Source: Isoetes taiwanensis
Lineage: Eukaryota; Streptophyta; Lycopodiopsida; Isoetales; Isoetaceae
NCBI GenBank assembly: GCA_021234155.1
Contig: JAJEKV010000064.1
Location: 3,782,001-3,846,000 of the forward strand
Length of the DNA: 64,000 nt
Direction of reading: 5' to 3'
The notes beneath the pieces are model-generated. The model searched no databases, was not told the DNA's origin, and saw only the letters and a program-made list of their open reading frames with translations. Numbering within the stretch: the stretch's first letter is position 1; every line of letters starts with the position of its first letter. Positions 32,668-43,790 of this stretch are shown piece by piece. Both the position numbers and the translations under genes were made by a program.

Positions 32668-34627
32668 CACGAATGTTCTGCTGCATTTATTGACGATTCC
32701 AATTTTTGTTTTGTGTCACAGGGTGATCACCAAGGCGCTCATGTCTCAAGAGGTGAGGTGCAGTACAAAAGAATTGGTGCAGGTAACAAGGCTTGCAGGT
32801 AACAAGGCTATATGGAAGGTTCCTTGATTTTTGAAGCAAGTATTATTTCAGGGCAGATGCCTTTCTTATTCAAAAACAGAAAAACAAATTTGTGGTCTTC
32901 ATTTCTGCATCTCAGATGATTAAAATCTTCCTACCAGAGACACAATTAATTGAACAGCTTGAGATGAGAGGGAATAGCTGGCTAGATTTTCTAGACAATG
33001 CCATAATAAGGCAAATGTAATTTTAAAATTCTAAGAGCAGTGTATCTTGCTTATCTGCATATTTGAAGTCTTTTTTATGGCTATTGCAGGTCTAAGATAT
33101 GTGGAACTATGACCTTTATTGACTGCTTTATAGACGGGTTTTGCTTCAGGTCTGCAGATTTAAGAACATTTTCAAGTGAAATATTCAGTTTGACATGGTG
33201 AACAAAATAATGGCTACTGCGGCAATGTACAAAAGTGCAACTGCATGGTAGTCTTTGACTTATCTTATAGCCATTTTAAATGGCGTGTGGCAAATAACTT
33301 CGTTGGGAAACTATTCGAATAATGTGTATCTTGATGAATGTTGTCTTCGTTGTTAATTGTCATCTATCTACAACAATGTATTTATAAATAAAGCATTTGC
33401 AATTCCCATAAAGAATCCAACAAAAGGCTCTTCCTATAAACAGAACATTTTGAAGAGTTTGGAGTTTAATTCTTCTCTTCAAATGACTATCTTTTAGATC
33501 TTGTTAAGATGATACTTTTACCGTGGCAAAATTGCTGCGGCATGTTGAAAAATTATGCACAAAGAAAAGCCTGAAAAGGTATTTCACAACATTGAGCTTA
33601 TTGAATGAAAAGAAATTATTATTATTTTTTTTTTCGGAGGCAAGATATTTTTTATTTTATTAATAAAGTATGGTATACAACCTTATTTCAAAGCCTCTCA
33701 ACAGGCTAGATAGGAAATATTGGCACCACACCCAAACAGGAGGATGGTGAAGAGCTAACTAACAAAGTACTGGAATAGGAAAAGCTCTCCATCTTCTGTG
33801 ATGTTTCTAGTACAGGAAAGAAATTATTGCTTCAAGAATTGCACACTTTTTCTTGGACATATGCAGGTAAAAGGGCCACTTACATGAGACAATCTATTTT
33901 AAATGACAATTTTATCTGCCCTCTTTGTATTTTGTGAATGCTTGACTGCCAACCAGAATGGGAAAATCAGGTATATATGCATGGAAAGTTATCGTTTCTA
34001 ACAAACAACAATCTTGGACGAATGACCCATGCATGGAATGTTATCGTTTCTAACAAACAACAATCTTGGATGAGTGACCCCAGAATTCAGTTTTTAGGCA
34101 TTAGATCTAATAATTAAGATTATAAGATTGTCTTGAAAGCATGCGCTCTTGAACATGGCAGACTGAGACATTGTTGTTGCAATACCCTGTAATATGCAAA
34201 ATGTTTTTAAACCCGGAAGATGCCCAAAGTATGTTTTATAGAATAAAATTTTAGAATAAAGATGTGATGTCATGGGATGTAATGATATTAGTATATGCTC
34301 AACATGGATATGGTCTCTTTTTTTGCAGAAATGCAGGACAATAACCTTAACATCCCAAAACTTTACCTTTTCCACTACATAGCTTGTGGTGCCATAGGAA
34401 CCATTGTACCTAGGGAGCTTCTGGTACCATAGGAGTCGTCGGGCATAGCAGAGAAAAGTGGGACAAAATGTGATGTTGTTCTTGCCAAAGCGTGGTGCTG
34501 CTCGCCAAGGTCTTTGTTATGGCACAAGCTCGAGGGAGCAGTTTAGAAGACTTGACGGATGAGCACAGGCAAGCACAACATTCCCATTAACTATAGCATT
34601 TCCATTGGCCAAGTAGAACATATAAGC
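32668..34627. other. Non-coding stretch with a tandem duplication
   Basis: No gene recognised. A 52-bp unit (ATGCATGGAA.GTTATCGTTT...) is present twice, starting at 33977 and 34029. A T-rich run lies at 33620-33640. Confidence 0.5.
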
Positions 34628-34632
34628 TTCTA

Positions 34633-34777
34633 TGTAACGAACCCATGGGAGACTGCTCGAGTAGATCTTGGTGTTGCGTTCCTGAGACACTGGCATAAAT
34701 GGGTAGAAGCGACTACTCATAAATGTCTAGACAGTTTTGCCCAGTTGGCTAAGGGCATGTCGGTTAGGAACGTTACA
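34633..34777 (+). repeat. Short LTR (TRIM-like), copy 1
   Basis: 145 bp, TGTAACGAACCC ... GGAACGTTACA, followed directly by the tRNA-iMet primer site. About 95% like 34913-35057. Confidence 0.85.
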
Positions 34778-34912
34778 TTTGGTATCAGAGCAGGGCTCGA
34801 ATTCAAGTCTCCATGGGGGCAAGTGTGACCCGGAATACCATTGGACGGTAGATCATGACTTGGTTTCTGATGCTCTGATGCTCGAGGACAAGCATAGTCT
34901 AGTGGAAGAGAT

Positions 34913-35057
34913 TGTAACGGACCCATGGGAGACCTCTCGAGTAGATCTTGGTGTTGCGTTCCCGAGACACTGGCATAAATGGGTAGAAGCGACTGCTCAT
35001 AAACGTCTAGACGGTTTTGCCCAGTTGGATAAGGGCATGTCGGTTAGGAACATTACA
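34913..35057 (+). repeat. Short LTR (TRIM-like), copy 2
   Basis: 145 bp, TGTAACGGACCC ... GGAACATTACA, preceded by a purine-rich tract TAGTGGAAGAGAT and followed by TTGGTATCAGTGC. The pair with copy 1 has the layout of a terminal-repeat retrotransposon in miniature. Confidence 0.85.
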
Positions 35058-35478
35058 ATTGGTATCAGTGCAATGTTGGATCTTTGGATGCTGACATTAT
35101 GATCTATGGATTGTAGGCTTGGATCTTTGAGTATTGACATGATGGATCATAGATTAAATTAAGGTTGGAATGTGCTAATGGCTCCTCTTTCAGAATTATT
35201 TGAAGATGGTGTTCTAAGCATATACTGTCTTGAAGCTCCATCATTGCTATGAAAGCGAATGATGTAAGAAGTATCCATGTAGTCAAATTGCTATGTTGAT
35301 CTTAAGTTAAGGGTTTCTTTGTGGCATGTCTAGTAAGGTAGGTAGCAGTTGTACATCTAAGGTGAAGTTTTGATTTGAGCTAGAGCTATTCTAAATTTGA
35401 GAAGTTGGAATCATAGAATGCTTCAGTAGACCTATGATCGACCCATGAGGACATGGGTTAAATTTTAGAAGGGGAGAC

Positions 35479-38400
35479 TGTAACAGGCCAGTATACGTAT
35501 TTATGTACATATGTACACATGTATAACATGTATGCAACATGAGTTTAGGGTTTTGTCTCTTTGGAGAAAGGACTATTGCAGAGCATGAAGGCAGGGAGCA
35601 ATTCTGGGCAGTTTTGAAGACGGAACTTGTAACAGACCTAGCAACCTAGCACCAACATTAAGATGTAAGTAACGTTGCCATAAGAGTGCATTTTCAATGG
35701 TAAAATAAATGATTATGCGCTAGGAATACATACATGAAATGTGTCCATGCATGCAGTGTGTGCATGCATGCAGCATGTGCATGCATGCAAGGTCATTGTT
35801 AGGTTATATAAGCGCAACAATATTATTCTTGATTTCTTGGGAAGGAGTTTTCCATGGGAAAGAAGCCTTTTTTTTGTTGTGGTGGATGCGCTTGCACCAG
35901 ATTGATCAGAATTGAACCGTGGAGAAGGAGCAAAGTATTTCCAGGTGGGGGTCAAGTCTTACACCTGGGGTTCTTGTGATGTCTATGTTTTGGTTGACGT
36001 AGTTTGTGAAAACTTAATGAGCTTTGATGATAGTTTGTAGATTTAATGGATTGAGGCATGATCTGAATTAAATTAACATAATCAAAGATAGATTCTTGAA
36101 TGTAAAAGAGACGGAAAAATAGTGCTTTTAGATTATCATCTGTGGTTTTTATATAATCTTACAGTAGAGATTGATTCTGAATAGATGAGAAATTGATGAG
36201 TTAAACACACATAATTGTATTACGGTTGGATGATGTTATTAAATTGTCCTAGGTTGTTGGTCCTTGAAAGTATATCATGTCGGTGATTTAATTGTTCTAG
36301 GAGCATGGAATCATACTTACTTTTGTCAATGTAGCGTGTTGCTAATGTTTGCATTTAATTAAAGGAATTATGATTTATCATATCTCTGATTTGGTTGGCC
36401 TAGTAAAGTATAATTATGCGTGCGTGGATTATTGTTAAAACATGTCTTTGGGATGTATCATGGTGTGGTTGGTTATCCACTAATATGGCATTATGATTTG
36501 CTACACAATTTGGTTGACATTGAGAATCCCTTGTTGGAATATGCTATGATATATTTTTATGCGAAGTGCTATAATAGTATTGGAATGCTTTGTGATATAA
36601 TCCTCTGGGGCCGGAGTCTAGGTACGATGGTCTAGGCTCGCGGTTATTGCACAGTGATATATGAATAGTTTATTTGGAACATCGGGCATTGGTACTTAGA
36701 GTACAACGTCTTGCACAGTTAAGTGGTCCTCCAATGCTGGACGCAGCGTGGATGGGTGTGTACACACGTGGTTTACCCCACCTCTATGTCACTGGCCTGA
36801 TCAGCCGAGTTGACCATGCTCAGACCCAAAGGAATATTGGTTGTTGTCTATGTTGCCATGGTTGCTAAGTTGTTATTATGTTAATTGGGATGTCTTGTAT
36901 TGAATTGCAGTGGTTGTAGTATGTAGTAGATATTCATGGGTAAATTGTGCATCGTGGGACATGCTTGTATGGATTACTAACTTGAGTTTCAGGGGCGAGG
37001 CTATGGTAAGGTTAAGTTATTGTTTTTGGATGGATGCATTATGTTGTTGATGCTTAGGCATGTCCTAGAACCTCGATCCCCACTTAGTCCCTGTGACTAA
37101 CCCCATTGTTGATGGTGTAAGCAGACGCGCAAGAGGCTTTGAAGTGTAACTAAGCTTTGGGAAGGCGATAGTAGGAATTGGATTGCAAATAAACAAACTT
37201 GTTGATTATTACAAGAAATGGGTTGAAACTATAATTGCTAAATTCATGGATGTAGCGTGAGAATATTATTATTGGTTATGCGGGAATAGTTTTTGGGACT
37301 TTGGAATATTGATATAAAGATTAAATTCTTTACCTAAGTGTTATTGCTGCGGATGCATGAGTTAATTTCTTAAGTCTTCAAGCTTAAATAGATCCAGTGG
37401 TCGAGATTGATGGGATCTCCAGTTACCATAAAGGTTAACTGGCCAGGCCCGTCACAGTTGGTTCAGAGCAGGTCTCGAGTTCGAGTCTCCATGGGTGCCT
37501 ATATGCATGGGTAATTTGCAAAGACTTGGTAATCATTGTGACATGGTATAGCCTAGGATACTCGAGGATGAGCATAGTTCTAGTGGGAGAGACTGTAACG
37601 GGCCCATGGTAGACCGCTCGAGTATTCGAACCTTGAATGTGCCTGTGGGGCGTTCCCGAGACAATGGCATAAATGGGTAGAAGTGACTACTCATAAACGT
37701 CTAGACGGTTTTGCCCAGTTGGCTAAGGGCATGTCGGTTAGGAACGTTACAGAACTTTGAAGCATCATATCTCGGTGACCCGAGATTCGTTTTTACAGAT
37801 CTTTCTTTTTCTTAAAAGACTTCAGAGTAAGCTTTCCAGAGTGTATCTGATCAGCCCAAAATTCAACCGTATGCAAAAGTTATAACAGAAATAGTGATAC
37901 TGAGTCAGAATTGACTGCACTATGTATGTTCTTCTGCAGTTTGATTCTTGGAATTAGAAAACGATCTTTAGAGGCACAATCAATTGCAAGAGGTCCAGAG
38001 GTCTATGCTCGAAGAAATTCTCAGGTGGGGTTTTGAAATTGATCAATTGAGATGCTATGAGCTGCCGTGATTAGTTTGTACATGAATTTTGGATGTAAAT
38101 ATGATAAATTATGAATTTGTTGGAGACTCGTAGACTAGAGAAAGTAATCAGTGAGTGGAAACATCTCTGAAAGGCTGATTCTGAGTCAAGAATGGCGGAA
38201 TATTACATGAAAAGCACCGATTCAGCATGGAAACTTCGAAAAAGGCTGAATTGAATTGGATCTGGTCGGCACCGAGCTCTCCAGCGCCATTTTGTGTTCA
38301 CGTTATGTTTTTGTCATTTTGTGTTTTGTGCTTTATCTTGCTGGACTTGTATTTGCTTCTTTTATCAATTTATTTGCATGTTATAATATAAAGCTAAATA

Positions 38401-40027
38401 CCCATGGATGGGAATTGAGTTGCATCCGAGCTTAGCAGCAGAGGAGATCAGAGCGTGAAGAGTTGGGCAGAATAATCATAAGTAGTAAGAATATGCATTG
38501 TTTGAATAATTGTCTAGCTATGGTAAAATTCTAAGGATTGGAATAAAGTATCTTTCTTAGCTCATGGAGATGGGCTAATGCTGAGAAGTAGCCTAGCACA
38601 GATGTAGAGCGTCAACGACCCCTCGGCATCAAGGATTTCAACCTCAAGTTCGCATGTGGATCTTGAAATGGGAATAAGCGGTCATCCGACACCAAGAATT
38701 ATTGAGATTGAGATGGGTCCACATTGGTACAAGGAGAGCCATGTGAAGCTTGGGTGTTTCTGAATGTGGCTATAGCATGAAGTATTGCTAGCCTGAGTGC
38801 ATAACTGTAAGTTTCTTTGTCGTTGTATTGTATTTTATGGATTCAAAGTATAAACGGTATGGAACATTGTATTCCTCATGGGAGGATGATTTTGAGGTAA
38901 GTTTTGCATTATAGAAGATGTTAGTATCTTTCCTTGATCAGTAACGTACATAGGTATTGGAGCTACATCAATGACAGTCAGGCTCCTAACTTCCTCCACA
39001 TGTTTGGATTGTGATCATGATCTTCACCAGTGAGTTAGCTACTTCGACATGGTTAGATTGTATGAGCAGCCTTGGCAATGGCAAGACCTAGGCACATGTT
39101 TAATAAATATTGTAATGAATATCACATGTTATGGTCTTTGCATTGTTCCACTGTTGTCTTGGTGTTTGATTATGTCTATTGGAACCTCCGGAGTCGGACT
39201 TCTAGGTTCAGTGGCCTAGGTTGCTCCGGCATGCTCATGTTCATATGTGATTCTCTGTGGTATTCTTGTATTCTATGATACCGAGCGTAGTTTCCCTGAT
39301 CAGGATGCTATGTCACCTCTGTGACTCCATGGTAAGAGGTCCTCCAGCGCCAGACATGGGCTGGGAGGGGTATGCACGTACGAGGTTTACCCCACCAACT
39401 CCGCCAATGGGGCTCGGAATGTGAGCTGGCTAGGCATTTCTCTGCTAATAGGGCCTGCATGTAGGCTGGCTGAGCTTTCCATTATCCCAGAGCTATGTGT
39501 CATGATGGTTATGTCTTTTCTTCTGATATTCATGTTTGGTATTTCCTTGGATTATGTTGTCATTGTCTTAGCACTGTACTCACATAGGATTTTCTGGCTG
39601 TGTTTATGCTTATCCAAGATTTGCAGAGTATTTCCATGCATGCAGTGGCAACCAGGGATCCCCACTTAGTCACGAGGACTAACCCCGTTGAAGGCACGTG
39701 CAGTTAATCCGCAAGGCAGTGGTCGGGTTGATGGCGGCGGTGTAGCTGGAAATTGTGGTTGAATTTCGGAGTTAAAGCATTGGTTTAGCTTGCTTAGCAG
39801 TTGTTTACACCTGTATATTGAGAGTATTATGGATAGTGCATCATTTGAATTTTATACTGTTGATGGATAATAGAAGTTAAGAATGGATCATTTCTACTTG
39901 CAAAATGGAAGATTAAATTCTTCACCAATACAATAGTTTCAGTAAAGTTTATATATCCATTTAGATCTAGCCTAAAGTTAGGCAAGATCCCGAGTTGCCA
40001 GGAAGGCAACTCGGCAGACTCGTCACA
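35479..40027 (+). repeat. Long LTR-like sequence (interrupted by a nested element)
   Basis: Starts TGTAACAGGCC after a purine tract and ends GACTCGTCACA. Just before the end sits an inverted repeat GAGTTGCC/GGCAACTC. About 2.4 kb without the nested insertion. Inside is GATCCCCACTTAGTC...GACTAACCCCGTTG (39655-39690), a block also found in the nested element's long LTR at about 37070, so the two long LTRs are related. Confidence 0.6.
35628..37751 (+). mobile_element. Nested mosaic LTR element
   Basis: Inserted in the long LTR, flanked by GAACT (35623-35627 and 37752-37756). It has a long LTR-like part (35628-37456, TGTAACAGACC ... CCCGTCACA), a 137-bp internal part starting TTGGTTCAGAGCAGG and ending in a purine tract, and a short LTR (37594-37751) of the same family as 34633-34777. 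The order long-short is the reverse of the outer element. No coding capacity. Confidence 0.7.
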
Positions 40028-40516
40028 TTCTATCCAAATGAAGCACTTGGGTGATATCGTTTATAGTAGTTGATCCCAGTTAAAATGATATTTTCCAAAT
40101 CTTATTGCCAGTCAAAGATATGCTTGGTATGCAAACACGGATGTATATAGATATAGAATGTCTTACGATCATTTATATAGTATAAAGAGCTTTGGCCTCC
40201 ATTTGTGTGGTAATTGGTTTGAGCCTCTGCTCATATTATCTTTTGCATTTGTTCATACAAAAATTCTCATGCTATGACACCATAATAGCTAAGTCTGAGT
40301 CACAAGGCATTATTATTGTGGGCTATATTTCGGTATATTTTGGCATATTCGGGGTCCCATCAATGTTTGCTTTGAGTTTCTTTGTTGCTATATGAACGAG
40401 TGCCAATAATATATTTGATTAGGAACCATGAGATTATGTTTTAGCTTTGTGTTCAACTGCTTTTGCAGACCATGTAATTTAACATGTTGGCTTCTCACAT
40501 CACACTCAAAATACCA

Positions 40517-40574
40517 TGGAAGGAAGGAAGGAAGAAATTTTTAACGTCCACGGAACCCAATGGGGTTATGGTCC
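40517..40574 (-). mobile_element. Retroposon 3' scrap, inverted
   Basis: On the minus strand GGACCATAACCCCATTGGG, TTCCGTGGACG and a (TTCC)n tail. It matches the last 40 bp of the retroposons at 1-387 and 32360-32667, but with a different tail repeat. Confidence 0.75.
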
Positions 40575-40752
40575 ATTTTATGCATCACCTCAGTAGTTAT
40601 GTACACGGTCTAACAACATGAAACATTTTAGGAACTTCTTGCTATTAACAACTAATTCAAATTCTTAGGTATCAACTTATAGGAGAAAAGACAATTGTTG
40701 TTGGTGATGATTAGCTATCCCACTGCACTATGCCCATGGAAACTTGCTAGCA

Positions 40753-40955
40753 ACTAATCCCTAGCAAGGCTGGGCACTTTACTTTTAAAATAATAACCTA
40801 TAATATCAAAGAGTATCTCACTTTATATATGCACACAACAATAACAAAAATAAGAATTACAGAGCGAGCATATCTTAGCCACGTTTTTTTCATTGCGGCC
40901 CAAACTATTTATATGCTCTCAACTTACGCCCAGCAACGCTGGGCACCATTACTAG
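40753..40955 (+). repeat. Helitron 3'-type ends, two
   Basis: A degenerate end at 40753-40778 (ACTAATCCCTAGCAAGG...GGGCAC) and a clear one: hairpin GCCCAGC-AAC-GCTGGGC (40928-40944), then ACCATTA and CTAG (40952-40955) followed by T. Same architecture as the ends at 4535 and 4887 with different stem bases. The 175 bp between could be a small non-autonomous element. Confidence 0.65.
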
Positions 40956-41123
40956 TACATATTCTAATGCGTTCTAGATTTAGGTATTAATATGAACATC
41001 GGCTTTCCAGGTGAACCAACTAGCAACTGTTGCTTAAAAGTATCAAACATCCATGATTCAAAATGCATCAAATGGACTATCCTCACAAGACTTGGATTCT
41101 ATCAAATATGTAAGGTGTTGCAT

Positions 41124-41160
<37 letters not shown>

Positions 41161-41509
41161 ACATTTGTACACATGTTAATGCAAAGCAATGTGCATGTCT
41201 TAAGTGCTTTGACAAGTGTAGACAAATCATTATTTTTATCAATGAACTTCCTAGAGGAGGAGGAGGTTGTTGTTTTTATGTCATGCTACTTGGCAGCATC
41301 CCTTAGGACATATGACAAACATACCACTCTAACATCGCGTAGTTATGTAATTGTTGGGTCCTGCCCCCAACCACCTTACATTGGATGCGACTCTGGGTGT
41401 CCTCGAACTCACATATTTGTTCTAGGACAATTGACGGAAGTTTAATTCTCTTAGACTATGACTTTATATGGTTTTTCATCATGTGCCTTGCGCACATGGC
41501 GAAGGAAAT
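40956..41509. other. Non-coding stretch with a 33-T run
   Basis: A run of 33 T at 41127-41159, probably a retroposed poly(A) tail in minus orientation. Nothing else recognised. Confidence 0.5.
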
Positions 41510-41515
41510 GTGTAT

Positions 41516-42830
41516 TTAATTCTCTACTGAACACTCGAGGCAGCATGTTTTTTCCATGAGCAAACTCAGGCAGCTCACATGATAATAATGTCCACATTTC
41601 ATCCACAAGCTGAGGGTGTATTCATCTTGGAATGCAATACCACATGTAGAGCATCTCTCCTCATTTCCAATTGGCAATCTGAATGGTATTGGAGTGATGT
41701 TGACAAGCTGATCATTTCTTTTGGTCATTTCCCTCAGCATAGTGACATTCTGTAAGTGTTGCTGGGCTTTTGCAAGGAGGGTCTCATTATTGGTAACCTC
41801 AGCAGTTAGAGCAGCCACCTGTTGTACTATGGTTTCATCTATTGGCCCACCCCCCATTTCAAGGAGGGACTTCAACATATACTCTGCGATATCTTTCTCC
41901 TTCTCCAAATTTTGAATCTCAACAGAGGCACCTGCGTTAGGATCTGAGAGGGCTTGAAGACATGTAATATTATCCTTAGTGTTGTTTCCATATGCGTATG
42001 GTAACTTTCAAGTACTTAATGTACCGTACCAGAGGTACAGTACGTACGGAATAAAAAATGCATTGTTTTTATGTCAAATTTTGGTAGCTTTCAACGAGTA
42101 CGGTAAGTTTTTTATAGGTACGGTACGTATTTTATAGGTCTTTTATAGGTACTGTAAGTATTTTATAAGTATTTTATAGGTATGGTACGTATTTTATAGG
42201 TACGGTAACAACACCTTTTAACGTACTGTTTTTTTTTTTTTGGTACGTTAAAAACTCAGAGGTATGTTACGAGGTACGATACGTAACATACTTACAGTAC
42301 CGTACAGGTAGGGTAAGTACATAACAACACTGATTATCCTTTATGGTCTGCAACTTCTGTTGTGCAGCCGAAAAGAATGTGCCCTTTGCCTGGAATTGTA
42401 CAACTAGTTCCTTCTTGGACATTAGATCACTCTGTTGTATTTTTAAGGCATCCTGCACACTTTGGATCATGCTTTCTAGACGGGCAATGTTTTTTCCATA
42501 AACTGAGAACGCTGCTGGGCACGTTGCAGTACTTTTGAAGGACAACCTCCCTTCTAATTTTACACCAGTGCGTGCTGAAGCTGGCCTTTCTGCTATGCTT
42601 TCAGGTGCTGTTGTCTACTGAGATTTGTTGGGCTCTGCTAGGTTCACAGGGCAGCTGGTGCTAGGTTCACATTTAACCTTGCTCGAATAGGCCCTACTCT
42701 TTGCTTGCACTGCTGCCCAATTAACCTTGAAATTCTCTGGACCCTGCTTGGCCCTCTCGCAATTGTTGAATGCAAATAAATAGGAAACCATTTTTCTTAA
42801 CTCTCTATTCTTCAAGCCTTCTGGGTATAT
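41516..42830 (-). pseudogene. Coiled-coil protein with C-terminal RING-like finger
   Basis: Reading down the minus strand: KMVSYLFAFNNCERAKQGPE, a linker, a coiled coil (LESMIQSVQDALKIQQSDLM), then after the MITE at 41977-42332 a second coiled coil (EKEKDIAEYMLKSLLE ... NNETLLAKAQQHLQN) and a RING-type finger CSTCGIAF...MKCGHYYHVSCLSLL..CCLEC near the end. The frame is otherwise continuous apart from one in-frame TAG after NLAEPNKSQ. It seems intronless, so a retrocopy is possible. RING fingers commonly mark ubiquitin ligases; substrate unknown. I do not recognise the parent gene. Confidence 0.6.
41977..42332. mobile_element. hAT-type MITE, 356 bp, inside the coding sequence
   Basis: Terminal inverted repeats TAGTGTTGTT / AACAACACTG with an 8-bp target duplication ATTATCCT on both sides (41969-41976 and 42333-42340), as expected for hAT. 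The interior is made of repeated GGTACGTATTTTATAGG-like units and GTACCGTACC palindromes. It separates the two halves of the coiled-coil gene. Confidence 0.85.
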
Positions 42831-42958
42831 CCTGCTCAGTTAGTTCAATTAAAGCTTCTTCAATGCTCTGGCCTTACCTTGTCAATTGAAGTTTTGTTGG
42901 GAATGACAGTATCCTGGAAATGGTTCTGAGGTAAAACTCTGCTACAGAATTTTAGAGG

Positions 42959-43790
42959 ATGATGTGGTTTACACATGGGATAGTAAAAAACAGAAAAGGG
43001 GATTCATGGTGTTATCTTGACAAAGAAGGTTTCTGTGAACTCAATATGTGGCTCCTTAATAATTGCTATATCATACAAGGAAAAGGGGTTTGGAAACAGA
43101 TCTGTGGCATACCCATGGGATTTGCTTGTTCCCCTGAGTGGTGCAATCTGTATTTATCATATTTTGAGTTAAAGCACATTGAAAAACTGGCTAACAAAGG
43201 TAGACTCCATGATATTGTGAAGTTTAAGGATGCCAGAAGATACATAGATGATGTTTGTATCCCTAACGGTGGTGACCTATCTAACTTCTTTCAAGAAGGG
43301 AAGAGCTGTAGTGAATGTGATAATATATACAATCTGCAACTTTTACAGATAAAAGATGAGACTGAGTATCAACCAATGGAAAGCAATAAGGGATCAATTG
43401 GTTTTAAGGGTAACTTTTTGAGTGTCACCATAGAAGTGATCAATTCTCCTACTGGTCTGTACACTACTTATAAGTATGACAAGAGAGATAAGAAGAAGAA
43501 GAAGAAGAAAAATAATCTGGTATGTTTGAAAAATGCTTTAGTTGTGAATTTATCATATGTTAAATTTCTAATGATGAAGGATTTATGGAAGTTGATATGG
43601 ACTAATATGGATAAATATGAGTTATGGGAAAGAAAATGAAGGAAAATATTCAAGCTATCTTTTACAATGTATTTGATGGGCCAAAGCCAAATGAATATCT
43701 ACCAAATGGAGATGTGATAAAATCTTTTTCACTAAAGGTTATTTTATCTCATGATCTAGCATTTATTGCTACACATGGAATTTAATGATA
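42959..43790 (+). pseudogene. Reverse-transcriptase remnant of unusual (Penelope-like?) type
   Basis: The ORF 42959-43639 contains WKQICGIPMGFACSPEWCNL followed by YLSYFELKHIEKL and the catalytic-type box FKDARRYIDDVCIPN. GIPMG...SP...NLYL with RYIDD is not the LTR or L1 type; it is closest, from memory, to Penelope-like and related single RTs. The N-terminal palm (first catalytic Asp) is not visible upstream, so the gene is truncated. A Lys run (43490-43510) comes from an AAG repeat, and coding texture continues to about 43785 in another frame (YNVFDGPKPNEYLPNGDVIK). Confidence 0.6.

Larger units (their letters stand above)
34633..40027 (+). mobile_element. Mosaic LTR retroelement with short and long LTRs
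   Basis: Flanked by the 5-bp repeat TTCTA (34628-34632 and 40028-40032). Order: short LTR (34633-34777), internal 135 bp with primer site TGGTATCAGAGC (34780-34791), short LTR (34913-35057), internal 421 bp starting TTGGTATCAGTGC and ending in a purine tract (GAAGGGGAGAC, to 35478), then a long LTR-like sequence (35479 to 40027) that holds a second insertion (35628-37751). No protein-coding capacity was found. The unlike ends are unusual, since LTRs of one insertion are normally copies of each other. Confidence 0.7.

Noticed and set aside
34737-35102. 121-codon ORF
   Set aside because: Runs through a short LTR, internal domain and second LTR of a non-coding element.
41053-41445. 130-codon ORF with a phenylalanine run
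   Set aside because: Created by the 33-T tract; no protein-like sequence on either side.
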